NCBI RefSeq assembly: GCF_000242635.2
Contig: NC_017770.1
Location: forward strand, 4,414,669-4,478,668
Reading direction: 5' to 3'
Source: Solitalea canadensis DSM 3403
GTDB taxonomy: Bacteria; Bacteroidota; Bacteroidia; Sphingobacteriales; Sphingobacteriaceae
DNA: 64,000 nucleotides
Made by a program: the position numbers and the translations under genes. Below, piece after piece: positions 1 through 9,165 of this stretch (positions are counted from its first letter, which is position 1; each line of letters opens with the position of its first letter). Below the pieces are notes generated by a model. It made no database searches. It had not been told where the DNA came from and was given only the letters and a program-made list of their open reading frames with translations.

Positions 1-915
1 ATGATCTTTGCCTTGGGATTTTACTTAAAACGCAAAAAGCTTTCCTATGTAATTTATGGCGTAATGACCATCGGAATGCTTTGCCTGGTTGTGCCAACGG
101 TTGTTTCGGAGATAAACGGCAGTCCGGCTATTGAAAAATTGGGCATTGCTCAACCATCCGGAGCAATGGAAGGCAAAGAGGTGCGCTTCGGACCTGCTCT
201 GTCGGGCTACTGGAGCACTGTAACAACAATTATTTCGACAGGATCAGTTAACTCAATGCACGACAGCAGCATGCCTGCATCTGGTATGTTTCAATTATTG
301 GGCATGATGATCAACTCATTCTACGGAGGTTGCGGGGTTGGCATTCTCAACTATTTCATCTATATCATAATTGCAGTATTTATCTCAGGATTAATGGTTG
401 GACGAACACCTGAGTTTATGGGGCATAAAGTAGAAGCCCGTGAAGTTAAGATTGCTGCACTGATCACTTTATTGAGCCCATTCCTAATTTTGGCTGGCAC
501 AGCTTTATCCTCATTTATGGTCACGCATCATGCCGAAATTGGATGGGCGACAAAACCGGCCGCATGGCTAAACAACCCTGATTTTCATGGATTCTCAGAA
601 ATGCTGTACGAATACACTTCAGCAAATGCCAACAACGGGTCGGGTTTTGAAGGATTAGGTGATAATAATATATTCTGGAATGTTACCACCGGGTTTGTGT
701 TGATCCTTGGCCGTTTCCTTCCAATCATAGGCCCCGTTGCCATAGGTGGTTTATTAGCGGGTAAGAAATACATTCCTGAATCTGCAGGAACACTAAAAAC
801 CGACTCACTCACTTTTGGTGTGATGACCTTAACGGTGATTATCATTATCAATGCATTATCGTACTTCCCTGCATTGGCTCTGGGACCTATTGCTGAATAT
901 TTTACAATGAAGTAA
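1..915 (+). CDS. kdpA: Potassium-transporting ATPase subunit A, 3' part only
   Basis: This is the C-terminal half of KdpA, the membrane subunit that forms the K+ selectivity path of the high-affinity Kdp pump. The gene is cut by the window edge: 304 residues are visible and the family is usually about 560 long, so the ATG at base 1 is probably internal. Visible features are a filter-type segment with GGCGVG near residue 110, the conserved [13 protein letters not shown] loop near 130-142, and several hydrophobic membrane spans up to the C-terminus. kdpB follows after 13 bases in the same direction, which fits the usual kdpABC order. Identification is firm from the motifs and the neighbours. 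Confidence 0.96.
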   Translation: MIFALGFYLKRKKLSYVIYGVMTIGMLCLVVPTVVSEINGSPAIEKLGIAQPSGAMEGKEVRFGPALSGYWSTVTTIISTGSVNSMHDSSMPASGMFQLLGMMINSFYGGCGVGILNYFIYIIIAVFISGLMVGRTPEFMGHKVEAREVKIAALITLLSPFLILAGTALSSFMVTHHAEIGWATKPAAWLNNPDFHGFSEMLYEYTSANANNGSGFEGLGDNNIFWNVTTGFVLILGRFLPIIGPVAIGGLLAGKKYIPESAGTLKTDSLTFGVMTLTVIIIINALSYFPALALGPIAEYFTMK

Positions 916-928
916 TCCGGAAACTAAA

Positions 929-2971
929 ATGAAAAAATCTAGAAATATTCCATTGTTTGAAGCAACGCTTGTAAAAGAAGGCATTAAACAAGCGTTCGTC
1001 AAACTAAACCCCAAAACAATGTTCCGTAATCCGGTGATGTTTACCGTTGAACTTGGAACAGTTGTTATGCTTTTTGTGACTGTTTACTCCTTAAGCAATA
1101 CTTCTCAAGGTTCGTTTTTATACAACCTTTCAATTTTTATCATTTTGTTCTTAACCGTGCTGTTCGCAAATTTTGCAGAAGCATTAGCAGAAGCACGTGG
1201 AAAAGCACAGGCAGATACATTAAGAAAAACCCGTGAAGAAACACCAGCGCGTCTGATTAAAAAATCCACCGATTCTTTAATTCAGGCAGAGCAAATAGTT
1301 TCCTCATCACAACTCAAAAAAGGGGATGTTTTTATTTGCGAAGCTGGCGACGTCATTCCTACAGATGGTGAAATTATGGAAGGTTTGGCTACCATTGATG
1401 AATCGGCAATAACTGGTGAATCTGCACCGGTAATTCGCGAAGCCGGGGGAGATAAATCTTCGGTAACAGGAGGAACAAAGGTATTATCAGATAAGATTAT
1501 TGTGAGAGTTACCACCGAACCAGGCGAAAGCTTCCTTGATAAGATGATCGCCTTGGTGGAAGGGGCGTCTCGTCAGAAAACACCGAATGAAATCGCATTG
1601 ACCATTCTGTTGGCCAGCTTCACATTGGTGTTCGTAATTGTATGTATTACGCTAAAACCATTTGCAGATTATGCAAACACGCCAATTACCATTGCAGCAT
1701 TAATTTCATTATTTGTTTGTCTGATTCCAACCACTATTGGAGGATTGCTTTCTGCCATTGGAATTGCAGGAATGGATCGAGCATTACGCGCCAATGTGAT
1801 CACGAAATCGGGAAAGGCTGTTGAAACTGCAGGCGATATTGACACGTTATTATTGGACAAGACCGGTACGATTACGATTGGTAATCGTAAGGCAACGAAT
1901 TTCTGGCCAATAAATGGAACTGATCGTAATTTATTAGTAGAAACGAGTGTTTTAAGCTCCTTAGCCGACGAAACACCCGAAGGTAAATCGATCATTGAAT
2001 TGGCAGGAATTAATATTGCTACTCTTAAACCTACTCATGCCGAATACATTGGCTTTACAGCAGAAACTCGTTGCAGCGGTGTAAATATTGGTGATGATCG
2101 GAGGATCCGCAAAGGCGCTTTTGATGCTATCAGAAACTTAGTTACAGCAGCGGGTAATAATATGCCAGTTGAAGCTGAAAATAGGGTAAAAGAGATTGCT
2201 TCCAAAGGGGGCACTCCGTTGGTTGTTTCGCAAAACGAGCATGTTATGGGGGTTGTTGAATTGCAGGACATTATTAAGCCAGGTATTTCAGAACGTTTTG
2301 AGCGTCTTCGCAAAATGGGTGTTAAAACCGTTATGGTTACAGGTGACAACCCATTAACCGCTAAGTTTATTGCAGAGAAAGCCGGCGTCGATGATTTCAT
2401 CGCAGAAGCTAAACCTGAAGATAAAATGAATTACATCAAAGCTGAGCAAAACCAAGGAAAACTGGTAGCAATGATGGGAGATGGAACCAATGACGCACCG
2501 GCTCTTGCCCAAGCAGATGTGGGAGTTGCAATGAACAGCGGAACCCAAGCCGCAAAAGAAGCCGGAAACATGGTAGACCTCGACAATGACCCCACCAAGC
2601 TAATCGAGATCGTTGAAATTGGTAAACAATTACTAATGACTCGTGGTACGCTTACTACCTTTTCCATTGCCAATGACGTGGCAAAATATTTTGCCATAGT
2701 ACCAGCCCTGTTTATGGCTTCAATTCCAGCATTGCAAGGATTAAATATCATGAAGCTAACCAGTCCTGAAACAGCCCTCTTATCAGCGGTTATTTTCAAC
2801 GCAATCATTATCCCGTTGTTAATTCCATTGGCATTAAAAGGAGTTGCGTACAAACCAATTGGAGCAAGCAAATTACTACGACGCAATCTATTGATCTATG
2901 GTTTGGGTGGTATAATAGCCCCTTTTATCGGCATAAAATTGATCGATGTTTTGTTAACAATGTTTATGTAA
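929..2971 (+). CDS. kdpB: Potassium-transporting ATPase ATP-binding subunit B
   Basis: KdpB is the P-type ATPase subunit that hydrolyses ATP to drive K+ import through KdpA. The 680-residue product has the family's usual length. The actuator TGES motif lies near residue 161, the phosphorylated Asp is in DKTGT at about residue 310, and the hinge motif [10 protein letters not shown] starts near residue 516. Membrane helices flank these domains, with a hydrophobic C-terminal block after residue 580. The gene sits 13 bases after kdpA. A 121-base gap to kdpC contains a palindromic element, which is unusual inside this operon and could lower or stabilise expression of one side. Confidence 0.98.
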   Translation: MKKSRNIPLFEATLVKEGIKQAFVKLNPKTMFRNPVMFTVELGTVVMLFVTVYSLSNTSQGSFLYNLSIFIILFLTVLFANFAEALAEARGKAQADTLRKTREETPARLIKKSTDSLIQAEQIVSSSQLKKGDVFICEAGDVIPTDGEIMEGLATIDESAITGESAPVIREAGGDKSSVTGGTKVLSDKIIVRVTTEPGESFLDKMIALVEGASRQKTPNEIALTILLASFTLVFVIVCITLKPFADYANTPITIAALISLFVCLIPTTIGGLLSAIGIAGMDRALRANVITKSGKAVETAGDIDTLLLDKTGTITIGNRKATNFWPINGTDRNLLVETSVLSSLADETPEGKSIIELAGINIATLKPTHAEYIGFTAETRCSGVNIGDDRRIRKGAFDAIRNLVTAAGNNMPVEAENRVKEIASKGGTPLVVSQNEHVMGVVELQDIIKPGISERFERLRKMGVKTVMVTGDNPLTAKFIAEKAGVDDFIAEAKPEDKMNYIKAEQNQGKLVAMMGDGTNDAPALAQADVGVAMNSGTQAAKEAGNMVDLDNDPTKLIEIVEIGKQLLMTRGTLTTFSIANDVAKYFAIVPALFMASIPALQGLNIMKLTSPETALLSAVIFNAIIIPLLIPLALKGVAYKPIGASKLLRRNLLIYGLGGIIAPFIGIKLIDVLLTMFM

Positions 2972-2988
2972 GTAAGGCCCTAAGATGC

Positions 2989-3062
2989 TGTCATCCTGAG
3001 GCACGAAGGATCTGTTACGAAAGAGCTACAATGCAACAGATCCTTCCTTCGTCAGGATGACA
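2989..3062. repeat. Palindromic intergenic element, family A copy 1
   Basis: A 74-base imperfect palindrome starts with TGTCATCCTGAG and ends with GTCAGGATGACA. The inner arms AGGATCTGTT and AACAGATCC also pair. Three more copies lie at 15734, 45943 and 47759. Here it fills most of the gap between kdpB and kdpC, so it is probably transcribed as a long hairpin in the operon mRNA. Confidence 0.85.
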
Positions 3063-3092
3063 ATAAAGGGGCAATCTAAAATCTAACTTAAA

Positions 3093-3653
3093 ATGAAAAA
3101 ATATCTTCTTCCCTCAATAATGATTACCGGAATACTATCAGTATTACTAGCCGGATTATATCCATTATTTCTTTCGGGAATTGCAAAGTTTGTTCCCGGC
3201 AATGGTGATGGTGAAAAAGTAATGGCAAAGGGCCGTGTTGTTGGTTATGCCAATGTTGGACAAAAATTTACCGACGACAAATACTTCCAAGGTCGCCCTT
3301 CTGCTGTTGATTATAACGCAGCTGGATCGGGAGGTTCAAACAAGGGACCATCTAATCCTGATTATTTAAAAACCGTTCAAGAGCGCATTGACACATTCAT
3401 GGTCCATAATCCTACTGTAAAAAAGGAAGATATACCTGCGGAATTAGTTACAGCTTCTGGAAGCGGCCTTGACCCCGACCTTTCACCTGCAGGCGCGAAT
3501 GCCCAAGCTCCACGCATAGCCAAAGTTAGGGGTGTCGCTGTTGAAAAGCTTTACAAGCTTATTGACCAACACACAGAAAATCAACTTTTTGGATTGGGCC
3601 CGCAGAAAGTGAATGTATTAAAACTAAATGTCGCATTAGATGAATTGAAGTAG
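3093..3653 (+). CDS. kdpC: Potassium-transporting ATPase subunit C
   Basis: KdpC is the small single-span subunit that assists assembly and ATP binding of the Kdp complex. The 186-residue product has one N-terminal membrane helix (about residues 7-28) followed by a soluble domain. The family signatures FQGRPSAVDYNAAGSGGSN near residue 69 and the SGSGLDPDLSPAGA stretch near residue 122 are both present. It follows kdpB in the same direction but is separated by a palindromic repeat, so it may be translated from a separately stabilised part of the message. Confidence 0.97.
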   Translation: MKKYLLPSIMITGILSVLLAGLYPLFLSGIAKFVPGNGDGEKVMAKGRVVGYANVGQKFTDDKYFQGRPSAVDYNAAGSGGSNKGPSNPDYLKTVQERIDTFMVHNPTVKKEDIPAELVTASGSGLDPDLSPAGANAQAPRIAKVRGVAVEKLYKLIDQHTENQLFGLGPQKVNVLKLNVALDELK

Positions 3654-3772
3654 TCTTTCCAGGTGTAAGGCTTTGATTCGGGATATAAGAAACTGTTGAA
3701 TACGCTAAGTAGTTAAACACAACTAATTATCTCAAATTCAAAGTCTCACATCTCATATTTTATAAAATAACA

Positions 3773-4846
3773 ATGAAAAAACTTTTAACTATATCAACCC
3801 TTTTTGTTGCCGGCAATGCCTTTGCACAAACTAATGAACCTTCTAAGTTTTCTGTAAGTGGCTATGCGGAGATTTATTATAACTACGATTTTAACAAGCC
3901 TGAAAATCACACCATTCCGGGATTTTTATATAATCATAACCGTTCAAACGAGGTGAATATTAACCTTGCTTTTATTAAGGGCGCTTATAATGGTGAAAAT
4001 ATACGCGGCAACCTGGCGTTAATGGCCGGAACTTATGCACAAGCAAATCTTTCAACAGAACAACCAGTTATGCAGCATATTTATGAGGCAAACGCTGGGG
4101 TAAAACTGTCAAAAACTGCTAATTTATGGATTGATGCAGGAATCTTCTCGTCACATCTTGGGTTTGAAAGCGCAATAAGTCGAGATTGCTGGACGCTAAC
4201 CAGAAGTATACTCGCAGAAAACTCGCCTTATTATGAAGCAGGTGCTAAAATATCTTACACTTCGCCAAACGAAAAATGGTTACTTTCTGCATTGTATCTT
4301 AACGGATGGCAACGCATTAAACGGGTAGACGGGAATAATACACCAGCATTTGGTGCTCAAATTACCTTTAAGCCTTCTTCAAAAGTAACCCTGAACTACA
4401 GTAACTTTATTGGAAATGACAAACCCGATTCTGTAAAACAAATGCGTTACTTCAACAATTTCTACGGAATTTTTCAAGTAACCGACAAACTAGGCCTGAT
4501 TACTGGTTTTGATTATGGATTAGAACAAAAAACAAAGGGCTCTTCCGATTACAATACCTGGTTTAGTCCGGTTTTAATAGCAAAATACGCAGTTTCGGAT
4601 AAGTTTACCATTGCAGCCCGAGGTGAATATTATCAAGATGAAAACGGCGTCGTTATTTCAACCGGAACACCAAATGGCTTTAAAACCTTTGGCTATTCCT
4701 TGGGTGTTGACTATGCCCCGCTCAAAAACATTTTGTTTCGCATAGAAGGCAAAAACTTCAGTAGCAAAGACGATGTTTTTAGCAGAAACAACGAACCTGT
4801 TAGCAATAACGGTTTTGTAACTGCGTCAATGGCGTTGGGATTTTAA
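3773..4846 (+). CDS. Outer-membrane beta-barrel porin of the kdp locus
   Basis: The 357-residue product begins with a clear signal peptide (MKKLLTISTLFVAGNAFAQ). The rest is built of alternating hydrophobic and polar residues with aromatic girdles, and it ends in a terminal Phe (ALGF), as expected of an outer-membrane barrel. It resembles the porin family often annotated as beta-barrel porin-2 or OmpL-like. Its place between kdpC and the KdpD sensor module suggests it helps K+ cross the outer membrane when K+ is scarce. That role is inferred from context and is not shown by the sequence. Confidence 0.8.
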   Translation: MKKLLTISTLFVAGNAFAQTNEPSKFSVSGYAEIYYNYDFNKPENHTIPGFLYNHNRSNEVNINLAFIKGAYNGENIRGNLALMAGTYAQANLSTEQPVMQHIYEANAGVKLSKTANLWIDAGIFSSHLGFESAISRDCWTLTRSILAENSPYYEAGAKISYTSPNEKWLLSALYLNGWQRIKRVDGNNTPAFGAQITFKPSSKVTLNYSNFIGNDKPDSVKQMRYFNNFYGIFQVTDKLGLITGFDYGLEQKTKGSSDYNTWFSPVLIAKYAVSDKFTIAARGEYYQDENGVVISTGTPNGFKTFGYSLGVDYAPLKNILFRIEGKNFSSKDDVFSRNNEPVSNNGFVTASMALGF

Positions 4847-4849
4847 AAA

Positions 4850-4938
4850 GACCATGGACCATAGTCCATAGTCAATAGATAAATGTGATTATTAAACCGA
4901 ATCCAAGATCATGGTCTATGGACTCTGGACCATGGTCT
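4850..4938. repeat. Inverted repeat of ACCATGGACCATAG type, family B copy 1
   Basis: Arms containing ACCATGGACCATAGTCCATAG (from 4851) and ATGGTCTATGGACT...GGACCATGGTCT (4911-4938) face each other across a short AT-rich centre. The element ends 9 bases before the kdpD-like start. A second copy lies at 49841. Each arm is itself nearly palindromic, so several alternative hairpins are possible. Confidence 0.75.
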
Positions 4939-4947
4939 CAATAAAAT

Positions 4948-6054
4948 ATGAATTACAACTTTCTAGATCTCATTCAGCGCTCGAAACGAGGTAAATTTAA
5001 AATTTACATTGGGATGAGTGCGGGTGTGGGAAAAACATATCGCATGTTACAAGAGGCACATTCGCTGCTCAAAAACGGCATTGATGTAAAGATTGGGTAT
5101 ATTGAAACTCATAACCGTAAGGAAACCCATGCTTTATTGGATGGCTTGCCTACAATCCCGCGTCGTTCGTTATTTTATAAAGGAAAAGAGCTGAATGAAA
5201 TGGACTTAAACGCTATATTAACTATTCATCCGGAGGTGGTTATTGTTGATGAACTTGCCCATACCAATATAGAAGGCAGCAAGAACGAAAAACGATGGCA
5301 AGATGTGGTGGATATATTAAATGCAGGAATCAATGTAATTAGCGCCGTAAACATTCAGCACATTGAAAGTATAAACGAAGAAGCCCAAAAAATCAGTGGA
5401 GCCGAAATTAAAGAACGTGTTCCGGATAGCGTTTTGCTTATGGCTGACGAAGTGGTGAATATCGACCTGACAGCTGATGAGCTTATAAGCCGATTAAAAG
5501 AAGGAAAGATTTATGATGCCAACAAAGTTCCAACGGCGCTAAGCAATTTCTTCCAAAGCGATAAAATACTCCAGCTCCGGGAACTTGCATTAAAAGAAGT
5601 AGCAAGGCAAGTGGTGCGGAAAATTGATACAGAAATCCCTAAAACTATTCGACAACGACAAGAAGTGTTTTTGGCTTGCATCAGTACCCGGGATACTTCT
5701 GCAAAAATGATCATCCGTAAAACAGCTAGGTTAGCAGCTTACTATAACTCCAAATGGATTTTGTTATATGTACAAACTCCGAACGAAAGCATGGAGAAAA
5801 TAAAGCTTGATTTGCAACGCCATTTAATTAATAACTTTAAGTTAGCAACCGAATTGGGAGCCGAGGTCATTAAATTAAAGCATGATGACGTCGCAGAAGC
5901 AATGTTAGAAACAATTGAAAAATACAACATCACTACCCTGTGTTTGGGTAAACCCGAATTCAGTTGGTGGAAGCTTTTCATGGGAAAGGCACTTTTTGAG
6001 AATCTTCTCCAAAAAATCGAGAATAAAGATGTTGATATCGTGATACTAAGTTAA
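4948..6054 (+). CDS. kdpD: KdpD N-terminal sensor module without kinase domain
   Basis: The 368-residue protein matches only the cytoplasmic N-terminal part of KdpD, the osmosensitive K+ sensor. It has a P-loop at about residues 22-31 (GMSAGVGKT), a Walker B-like stretch VVIVDELAHTN near residue 95 and a universal-stress-protein-like domain from about 230 to the end. The DHp and ATPase domains and the four membrane helices of the long KdpD are missing. They appear to be supplied by the separate kinase at 6750, a split arrangement known in Bacteroidota. It probably senses K+ or c-di-nucleotide state and acts on that kinase. The partnership is inferred from gene order. Confidence 0.88.
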   Translation: MNYNFLDLIQRSKRGKFKIYIGMSAGVGKTYRMLQEAHSLLKNGIDVKIGYIETHNRKETHALLDGLPTIPRRSLFYKGKELNEMDLNAILTIHPEVVIVDELAHTNIEGSKNEKRWQDVVDILNAGINVISAVNIQHIESINEEAQKISGAEIKERVPDSVLLMADEVVNIDLTADELISRLKEGKIYDANKVPTALSNFFQSDKILQLRELALKEVARQVVRKIDTEIPKTIRQRQEVFLACISTRDTSAKMIIRKTARLAAYYNSKWILLYVQTPNESMEKIKLDLQRHLINNFKLATELGAEVIKLKHDDVAEAMLETIEKYNITTLCLGKPEFSWWKLFMGKALFENLLQKIENKDVDIVILS

Positions 6055-6056
6055 TT

Positions 6057-6107
6057 AACCGCAAAGACGCGATGACACAAAGATTAAATCCTTAGCGACT
6101 TGCGGTT
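6057..6107. repeat. Inverted repeat after the KdpD module
   Basis: AACCGCAAAGACGC (6057-6070) pairs with GCGACTTGCGGTT (6095-6107), giving a hairpin 2 bases after the upstream stop codon. It has no T tract, so it looks more like a dispersed palindrome or mRNA-stabilising hairpin than an intrinsic terminator. Confidence 0.6.
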
Positions 6108-6123
6108 TATCTCAATAAAAAAG

Positions 6124-6648
6124 ATGAAAACAAAAACGAAATTTAAACTAGGACTGTGGTTCTTGTTTATAATCATCTTAACGATGGGTTTAGGTGGAAC
6201 CCGCTATGTTTACAACATGGGGCAAGAATCTAAAGCAATTCTGAATGACAATTACCGGTCAATTGGTTTTGCCAAATCGATGATGCAACAATTGGATGCA
6301 ATGCACGGCACCGATTCGGTTCAGGCCCAAAATGCGATAGTTTCATTTAAAAAAACCCTTCAACAAGAAGCAAATAATATCACTGAAATTGGTGAAAAAG
6401 AAGTAGTAGATCAACTTCGTGCTGATTTTGAACTTTACCAAAAGGGCAATCCAACTCCGGAACTTGCAGATTCTATGCGTGCAAAAATTTATCGTATCAG
6501 CGAAATGAATATGCAGGCATTGGAAAAGAAGAACATGGAAGCCCAAAAATGGTCGGATTCGGCTATTATCTATGTTTCATTGCTATTCGCTTTTGGTATA
6601 TTGATTTCCTTTAGCCTGATCTTTAATCTTTCTAGTATAACTGAATAA
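6124..6648 (+). CDS. Truncated sensor paralogue: two membrane helices and a periplasmic domain only
   Basis: From the ATG at 6124 this encodes 174 residues that align along their whole length with the N-terminus of the next gene. Both share MKTKTK, the first membrane helix, a helical extracytoplasmic domain with NNITEIGEKE or KNITEIGEKE, SEMNMQAL, and the second membrane helix. It stops just after the second helix, before HAMP, PAS and kinase domains. The TTG at 6100 is less likely because it lies in the hairpin. It is either a remnant of a tandem kinase duplication or a stand-alone sensor that dimerises with the kinase. The reading frame is undamaged, which favours function. Confidence 0.75.
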   Translation: MKTKTKFKLGLWFLFIIILTMGLGGTRYVYNMGQESKAILNDNYRSIGFAKSMMQQLDAMHGTDSVQAQNAIVSFKKTLQQEANNITEIGEKEVVDQLRADFELYQKGNPTPELADSMRAKIYRISEMNMQALEKKNMEAQKWSDSAIIYVSLLFAFGILISFSLIFNLSSITE

Positions 6649-6749
6649 GGAAGAAACAAGCCATTATCATACATTCGCAGCAACATTTAATTAGTACTGT
6701 GGGCAATGTCTGCAATTGGCAAATATTCCCCTGGTAGATCTCTCTGAAA

Positions 6750-8459
6750 ATGAAAACAAAAACAAAGCTTACGCTTGGCATCTGGTTCTTATTCATTGTC
6801 ATCTTAGTAATGGGCCTAACCGGTACTCATTATATTTACAAGATGGGGGAAGACGCTAAATCAATTCTAAAAGACAATTATGAGTCGATTGAATATGCTA
6901 AGGCTATGATGGAACAATTAGATGAACTGCATACAGCGGATGCTGCAAAAACGCAAACAGCACTTGCATTGTTTGAAAAGTACTTAGTCCTCGAAAAGAA
7001 AAACATTACCGAAATAGGAGAAAAAGAATTGGCCGAAGAACTAAGCCTGAGTGCCGAACAATTGAAAAAGAACCCTGCCTCCACAGAGCTAATGTTAAGC
7101 ATCCGGGAGAAATTATTTAAACTGAGTGAAATGAATATGCAGGCATTGGTGCGAAAAAATAATGTTGCTCAAAAAAACGCCCAACAAGCCGTTATTTATA
7201 TTTCATTGCTATTGGCCGTTTGTGTGATGATTTGTTTTAGTTTCATTGTCAACTTTCCGGGTTACATAGCCAATCCAATCCGCCAACTTACCGAAGGAAT
7301 AAAACAAATTGCTAACAAACGTTATGATCAACGATTGCATTTTCAGGCGGGCGACGAATTCGGTGAACTTGCCGAAGCGTTTAACAGCATGGCCAAACAA
7401 TTAGATACCTATGAAAATAGTAATCTGGCTAAAATCCTTTTTGAGAAGAAGAGAATTGAGACGATTATTAACAATATGCAGGATCCTATTGTTGTTTTAG
7501 ATGAAGCCAATAGCATCTTGTTTGTAAATCCGCAGGCCTTAGCCGTTTTAGGAACAAAAGACGAAGAAGTAATTGGTAAACACGCTTCAGATGTTGCTTT
7601 GAGTAATGATCTAATGCGTACCTTATTAAGTGGACAGTTCATTAGCAAAGAGCTGAAAATTTACGCAAACGGTAAAGAGAGTTATTTTGTACAGGAAGTT
7701 TTTGATGTTTCCAATGAAAATAAGAAACTGGGAAAAGTGATCGTATTGAAAAACATTACCAAATTTCATGAGTTGGATGAAGCCAAAACTAATTTTATTG
7801 CCACTATTTCTCATGAACTAAAAACACCAATTTCTTCAATTAAAATGAGCGTTAAGCTTCTTGAAGATGATCGAATAGGCCTTGTTAACCAAGAACAAAA
7901 ACAACTAATTAGTAATATAGCTGATGACACCCAACGACTGTTAAAAATAACCGCCGAACTTCTTGATCTTGCGCAGGCCGAAACTGGGAATATCCAGTTA
8001 AGCTTTCGTAAAACAGCTCCAAAAGCCATTGTTGATTATTCCATTGACGCAGTTAAAGTAATGGCCGAGCAAAAACATATCAAACTGGAAGTGAATTATC
8101 AGCCTAATCTCCCCGAGATTAATTCCGACATGGAAAAAACAGCATGGGTGTTGGTGAATTTTCTTTCAAACGCGATCCGGTACAGCCCCGAAAATGAGAC
8201 TGTTACTATAACTATCTCTTCCGAAAAGCATAATGTTGTTTTTTCTGTAAAAGATCAGGGGAAAGGAATTGAGGAAAAATACCGAACAAAAATCTTTGAG
8301 CGATATTTTAAAGTTCCAGGGTTAGATAAAAACCAAAGTGGCACAGGCTTGGGGCTGGCTATCTCCAAGGATTTTATTGAAGCTCAAAACGGGACCATTT
8401 GGGTTAACAGCGAATTAGGTGAGGGCTCTATGTTTGCATTTAAGTTACCCATCGCCTAA
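6750..8459 (+). CDS. Membrane sensor histidine kinase of the kdp locus
   Basis: The 569-residue kinase has two membrane helices (about 10-30 and 150-172) bracketing a periplasmic four-helix-type domain. HAMP follows at about 173-225, then a PAS domain (about 235-340) and the kinase core. The phosphoacceptor His is near residue 355 in SHELKTP, the N box near 470 (NFLSNAIR), and the G boxes in DQGKGI and GTGLGLAISK. It lies directly after the KdpD sensor module, so it probably supplies the kinase activity for Kdp control. A response regulator such as KdpE is absent downstream in this window and may lie upstream of kdpA. Confidence 0.9.
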   Translation: MKTKTKLTLGIWFLFIVILVMGLTGTHYIYKMGEDAKSILKDNYESIEYAKAMMEQLDELHTADAAKTQTALALFEKYLVLEKKNITEIGEKELAEELSLSAEQLKKNPASTELMLSIREKLFKLSEMNMQALVRKNNVAQKNAQQAVIYISLLLAVCVMICFSFIVNFPGYIANPIRQLTEGIKQIANKRYDQRLHFQAGDEFGELAEAFNSMAKQLDTYENSNLAKILFEKKRIETIINNMQDPIVVLDEANSILFVNPQALAVLGTKDEEVIGKHASDVALSNDLMRTLLSGQFISKELKIYANGKESYFVQEVFDVSNENKKLGKVIVLKNITKFHELDEAKTNFIATISHELKTPISSIKMSVKLLEDDRIGLVNQEQKQLISNIADDTQRLLKITAELLDLAQAETGNIQLSFRKTAPKAIVDYSIDAVKVMAEQKHIKLEVNYQPNLPEINSDMEKTAWVLVNFLSNAIRYSPENETVTITISSEKHNVVFSVKDQGKGIEEKYRTKIFERYFKVPGLDKNQSGTGLGLAISKDFIEAQNGTIWVNSELGEGSMFAFKLPIA

Positions 8460-8483
8460 TTTTAATGAATATATCAATCTGCA

Positions 8484-8723
8484 ATGAACTTCTTTAAAAT
8501 TAAAACCAGCTGGTCGAATGCTGAATTCATCCCATTTAAACTGTGTATTGGAAGTGCCTATTTAATCATAGGAGCCTATTTTCACAATTTTTTTCAAAGC
8601 TATTATGTTCTAATTCTGGTTCTGTTTGGCATAACAGTCATTTGGACCATGGCGGCGTGGATCAAAAAGATGAAAGATCATTATCGAGTTAACCCTGTAA
8701 CAAAAGAAAATGACAGCCGTTAA
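8484..8723 (+). CDS. Small two-helix membrane protein, unknown function
   Basis: This 79-residue product has two hydrophobic stretches (about 17-34 and 40-58) and a charged C-terminal tail (KKMKDHYR, then ENDSR). It starts 24 bases after the kinase stop and runs in the same direction, so it is likely the last membrane gene of the kdp transcription unit. I do not recognise the family. A role in the sensing complex is possible but rests only on position. Confidence 0.65.
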   Translation: MNFFKIKTSWSNAEFIPFKLCIGSAYLIIGAYFHNFFQSYYVLILVLFGITVIWTMAAWIKKMKDHYRVNPVTKENDSR

Positions 8724-8750
8724 ATTCAGTAACTACTAGCAGAAAAACAA

Positions 8751-9164
8751 TTGGAACTTATAACTATCAAAACATTTGACAGTGCGATAGATGCCCACAT
8801 TCTTAAATCAAAACTAGAAAGTGAGGGAATAGGATGCATTATCCTAAATGAAAATTCGGCAACCTTACACTCACTTTATAACATAGCATACGGCGGAATA
8901 AAATTACAAGTAAGAAAAGAAGATGCAGAAAGTGCTTTTGCAATAATGGCTGAAATAGATAACAGGCCACTAACTAACGAAAAGAACGAGGTGATTTATT
9001 GTCCTGAATGCGGCTCTGATGAACTATACCCAGGTTTTAAGTCTGTAAACAGTGTACAGGGAATATTGGCAACTATTACTTCATTTCTGCTTTTTTTAAT
9101 GCCATTTTATTACAAAACCGTTTACAAATGCAAAAAGTGTGGAGCGGAATTCAAGGCAAAATAG
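8751..9164 (+). CDS. DUF2007-type protein with zinc ribbon
   Basis: The N-terminal 70 residues (ITIKTFDSAIDAHILKSKLE...) match the DUF2007 putative signal-transducing fold. The C-terminal half carries two Cys pairs, CPECGS near residue 84 and CKKCGAEF near the end, around a hydrophobic stretch, which looks like a zinc ribbon interrupted by a membrane-prone segment. The start is TTG at 8751: the next in-frame codon upstream that matters is a stop at 8730, and no ATG lies between. It is 27 bases downstream of the small membrane protein. Its function is unknown. Confidence 0.75.
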   Translation: MELITIKTFDSAIDAHILKSKLESEGIGCIILNENSATLHSLYNIAYGGIKLQVRKEDAESAFAIMAEIDNRPLTNEKNEVIYCPECGSDELYPGFKSVNSVQGILATITSFLLFLMPFYYKTVYKCKKCGAEFKAK

Positions 9165-9165
9165 G

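Noticed and set aside
1282-2886. Long minus-strand frames opposite kdpB (for example 2431-2886)
   Set aside because: They lie fully antisense to a conserved P-type ATPase, have no motif and no start context, and follow its codon pattern.
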